Shown here: piece after piece, positions 61,795 through 64,000 of the stretch
Layout: each line of letters begins with the position of its first letter
How positions within the stretch are numbered: the stretch's first letter is position 1
Source: Hoeflea ulvae
Lineage (GTDB): Bacteria; Pseudomonadota; Alphaproteobacteria; Rhizobiales; Rhizobiaceae
Assembly: GCF_026619435.1 (NCBI RefSeq)
Contig: NZ_JAOVZQ010000001.1
Location: 3,479,501 to 3,543,500, forward strand
Direction: 5' to 3'
Length of the DNA: 64,000 nucleotides
Translations under genes and position numbers: made by a program
Notes under the pieces: generated by a model
Told to the model about the DNA's origin: nothing
The model's database searches: none
What the model saw: only the letters and a program-made list of their open reading frames with translations

Positions 61795-62664
61795 TCATGC
61801 TCTGCGGAAAGCGACGCGATAGGCCGAGGGGGTGAGGTTGCGGGCCTTTTTGAACCGCCGCGCGAAATCGGCGGCATCGGAAAAGCCGCAATCGGTGGCG
61901 ATCCGGCCGATGCCCGCATCCGTCTGCACCAGCATCTGGCAGGCGCGCCCGAGCCGCAATTGCTGCACATAGGCGCTGATCGACATCCGGGCGCTGCGCT
62001 TGAACACGCGCTGGAGCTGGCTCTCGGTCAGATGCACCAGTTCGCAGAGCGGCGCCAGCCGCAGCGGCTGATCATAATGGACATGCAGATGATCAAGCAC
62101 ACGCTGCAGCCGCACCCGGTCACGCGGCAAATCGCTGACCGCCACTTCACCGCTGGCCAAGGCGGTGCAGTCAGACGCCATGCTCAGGTCGAACAGGATT
62201 GATTGCAGGGCGAGCACTTGTGGCAGACCGTCGACCTCGGTCAGCTGCAACAGCCGCGCCCGCAACAGCCTTGTCGTGACGGGCGCAAAATGCAGGCCGC
62301 GCCTGGCCTGCAACAACAGACCAGCCACCGGCGCAAGCTCCGGCACCGCACCGATCAAGCCGCTGATCCAGTCCTGCGTGAACCAGCACACCACCGCCCG
62401 ATGCGGCGAGGTCGCCTCGATCAGCGACTGCGACTGGAAGGCATGCGGCACATTGGGCGCGATCAGCACCAGGTCACCGTCGTCATAATGGCCGAAATGA
62501 TCGCCGACAAAGCGCATGCCGCGGCTGTTGACGGTCAGCGTCAGCTCGAATTCCGGATGGTAGTGCCAGTTGAACGGAAACTCGTCCAGCCGCCGGTCAA
62601 ACACCAGAAGCGAGCGATCCGGCGGGATTGTCACCGTCTCGAAAAAGGGAGCCTGTATGACCAT
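61795..62664 (-). CDS. AraC-family regulator
   Basis: 289-aa regulator with an N-terminal cupin (WHYHPEFELTLTV ... GDLVLIAPNVPHAF) and a C-terminal double helix-turn-helix (PLCELVHLTESQLQRVFKR and IGRIATDCGFSDAADFARRFKKARNLTPSAYR). I start it at 62664. Divergent from the GMC flavoprotein, which it probably controls. The frame continues far upstream, but there it is antisense to that gene. Confidence 0.88.
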   Translation of the reverse strand: MVIQAPFFETVTIPPDRSLLVFDRRLDEFPFNWHYHPEFELTLTVNSRGMRFVGDHFGHYDDGDLVLIAPNVPHAFQSQSLIEATSPHRAVVCWFTQDWISGLIGAVPELAPVAGLLLQARRGLHFAPVTTRLLRARLLQLTEVDGLPQVLALQSILFDLSMASDCTALASGEVAVSDLPRDRVRLQRVLDHLHVHYDQPLRLAPLCELVHLTESQLQRVFKRSARMSISAYVQQLRLGRACQMLVQTDAGIGRIATDCGFSDAADFARRFKKARNLTPSAYRVAFRRA

Positions 62665-62775
62665 TACGTCGCTTGTCCGAATTGCTATGCGGGAATCATA
62701 CAAAAAGCCGCGGTGATTGGGAATGGCTTGCGATGCGCCGCTCTGCCATTCAGGGTGGGAACGGGAGGCGCTTTC

Positions 62776-64000
62776 ATGCAGAGCATCAAGGCAGATGTGA
62801 TCATCATCGGCACCGGCGTCGGCGGCAGCGCCGTGGCGCATCAACTGGCTGGTTCCGGCGCCAGGATCCTGATGCTCGAGCGCGGTGACTTCTTGGCCAA
62901 CGAACCCCAAAACAGCGATGCCGAGTCGGTGTTTGCGCAGGCCCGCTACAAGACCACCGATCTCTGGCAGGACCCGGCGGGCAGAACCTACCGGCCCGGC
63001 CAATACTATTATGTCGGCGGTCATACCAAATTCTACGGCACCGCCATGTTCCGGTTTCGCGAAAGCGATTTCAACGAGACAGAGATGGACCATGCCGCTT
63101 CGCCTGCCTGGCCCGTCAGCTATGCCGATCTTGAACCCTATTACGCCGCCGCCGAAAATCTCTATGGCGTGCGCGGAGACCAAGGCACCGACCCGACAGA
63201 GCCGCCGCGCTCCGCGCCATTCCCACACCCCGCCATCCCGCATGAGCCGGTGATCAAAACCCTGTCCGGCCGCTTGCGCGATCTCGGGCTGACGCCATTC
63301 CCGATGCCCGCGGCGGTGGATTATGGCGAAGGCGGCAACTGCCGGCGCTGCGGCACCTGCGACGCCTTCGCCTGCCGCTTTGATGCCAAGGGCGATGCCG
63401 ATGTCAGGATCATGCGGCCGCTGCTTGACCATCCCGACATAAGGCTGGAACGCAATGCAAAGGTCACAAGGCTGATCGCCGACAGAGACGGTCGCCGCAT
63501 CGTCGCCGCCGAAATCCTGCGCGACGGCGAGACCCTGCGCGCCGAAGCACCGCTGTTCGTGCTGTCTGCCGGGGCGATCAATTCGGCGCTGATCCTGCTG
63601 CGCTCGGCCTGCGAGCCGATGCCCGATGGCCTCGCCAACAGCTCCGGTGTTGTCGGGCGCTATTTGATGAACCACCATCTGACCGGGCTGATGGGCGTCA
63701 ACCCGCTCGCCGTCAACGACACAAAATTTCCCAAGACGCTGTCGGTCAATGATTTCTATCACGGCCTGCCGGGCGATCCCGACGCCCGCGGTAACATGCA
63801 GATGCTGGGCAATATCCAGGGCGCGATGATCCGCGCCACCTATCCGGCGATGCCGCGCCTTGCCGCCAACTGGCTGGCGCGGCACTCGGTCGATGTGCTG
63901 GCGATGTCGGAAGACCTGCCCGATGCCTGCAGCCGGGTGCGGATGCTTGCGGGCGACCGCGTCGAGGTCGACTATCGTCCCGGCGGGACTGCTGCGCATG
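62776..64000 (+). CDS. GMC-family FAD oxidoreductase (cut by window end)
   Basis: At least 408 residues visible; the 3' end lies beyond the window. The FAD motif is VIIIGTGVGGSAVAHQL near the start, followed by YYVGGHTKFYGTAMFRF. A cysteine-rich CRRCGTCDAFAC segment near residues 193-204 matches the clustered cysteines found in many gluconate/sorbitol-dehydrogenase-like GMC proteins. The ATG at 62776 follows GGGAGG. It is probably a periplasmic or cytoplasmic alcohol/sugar dehydrogenase; substrate unknown. Confidence 0.85.
   Translation, partial: MQSIKADVIIIGTGVGGSAVAHQLAGSGARILMLERGDFLANEPQNSDAESVFAQARYKTTDLWQDPAGRTYRPGQYYYVGGHTKFYGTAMFRFRESDFNETEMDHAASPAWPVSYADLEPYYAAAENLYGVRGDQGTDPTEPPRSAPFPHPAIPHEPVIKTLSGRLRDLGLTPFPMPAAVDYGEGGNCRRCGTCDAFACRFDAKGDADVRIMRPLLDHPDIRLERNAKVTRLIADRDGRRIVAAEILRDGETLRAEAPLFVLSAGAINSALILLRSACEPMPDGLANSSGVVGRYLMNHHLTGLMGVNPLAVNDTKFPKTLSVNDFYHGLPGDPDARGNMQMLGNIQGAMIRATYPAMPRLAANWLARHSVDVLAMSEDLPDACSRVRMLAGDRVEVDYRPGGTAAH

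Noticed and set aside
62665..63999. Minus-strand extension of the AraC frame up to the window edge
   Set aside because: Antisense to the GMC flavoprotein; the AraC cupin begins at 62664 and the extension has no domain.

Overview
The window is GC-rich, densely coded DNA with the codon use, overlapping ATGA starts and gene content of an alphaproteobacterium, most likely a Rhizobiales member (Hoeflea- or Phyllobacterium-like; an inference from gene families, not from a marker gene). The setting looks chromosomal. I saw no rRNA, tRNA, CRISPR array, transposase or phage structural gene.

Layout. 1-2.6 kb: molybdate importer modABC. 2.8-17.6 kb: a complete lithotrophic sulfur-oxidation locus. It has soxVWXYZABCDEF on the minus strand and soxS, soxR and a SoxT-type permease on the plus strand. 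A Tat-exported metallo-beta-lactamase (SoxH-like) and a second SoxT-type permease diverge from each other, with a small two-repeat Ltp-like exported protein of odd base composition between. Molybdenum uptake sits directly behind the operon that encodes the molybdoenzyme SoxC. 17.9-23.8 kb: urea ABC importer urtABCDE behind a good sigma-54 promoter. 24.2-29.7 kb: a periplasmic transglutaminase-like protease and a YhaO/YhaN nuclease-ATPase pair; the nuclease lacks a normal start codon. 29.9-32.5 kb: SulP anion transporter and tandem UspA protein.

32.5-33.7 kb: a compositionally distinct two-gene island. A SatD-family protein resembles a class III nucleotide cyclase fused to a helix-turn-helix, and it overlaps a small three-helix membrane protein. 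Three inverted-repeat operators at an exact 28-bp period precede it. This is my best candidate for an undescribed system.

33.9-41 kb: pyrophosphate-type phosphofructokinase, orphan HisKA_2 kinase, MaoC-phosphotransacetylase fusion, a second transglutaminase-like protease, and three tandem near-identical small secreted proteins with a doubled YDRAxNDGSPxFQ motif. 41.1-44.8 kb: TetR(CecR-like)-HlyD-ATPase-permease exporter operon with a palindromic operator. 44.9-51.3 kb: a coupled operon of flavin monooxygenase, BASS transporter, epimerase/dehydrogenase, SDR and acyl-CoA ligase, diverging from a TetR regulator; it looks like catabolism of a hydrophobic cyclic or acidic compound. 51.3-54.7 kb: LysR with a divergent 42-codon ORF, a DUF3422 membrane protein and a HicAB toxin-antitoxin pair. 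54.8-61.6 kb: a self-contained TAXI-TRAP uptake system with its DctB/DctD-type two-component pair, a sigma-54 promoter and tandem upstream activator sites. 61.8-64 kb: AraC regulator divergent from a GMC-family flavoprotein cut by the window end.

Together the genes describe a metabolically flexible heterotroph that can oxidise thiosulfate (Sox), import molybdate for SoxC, scavenge urea nitrogen and take up organic acids under sigma-54 control.
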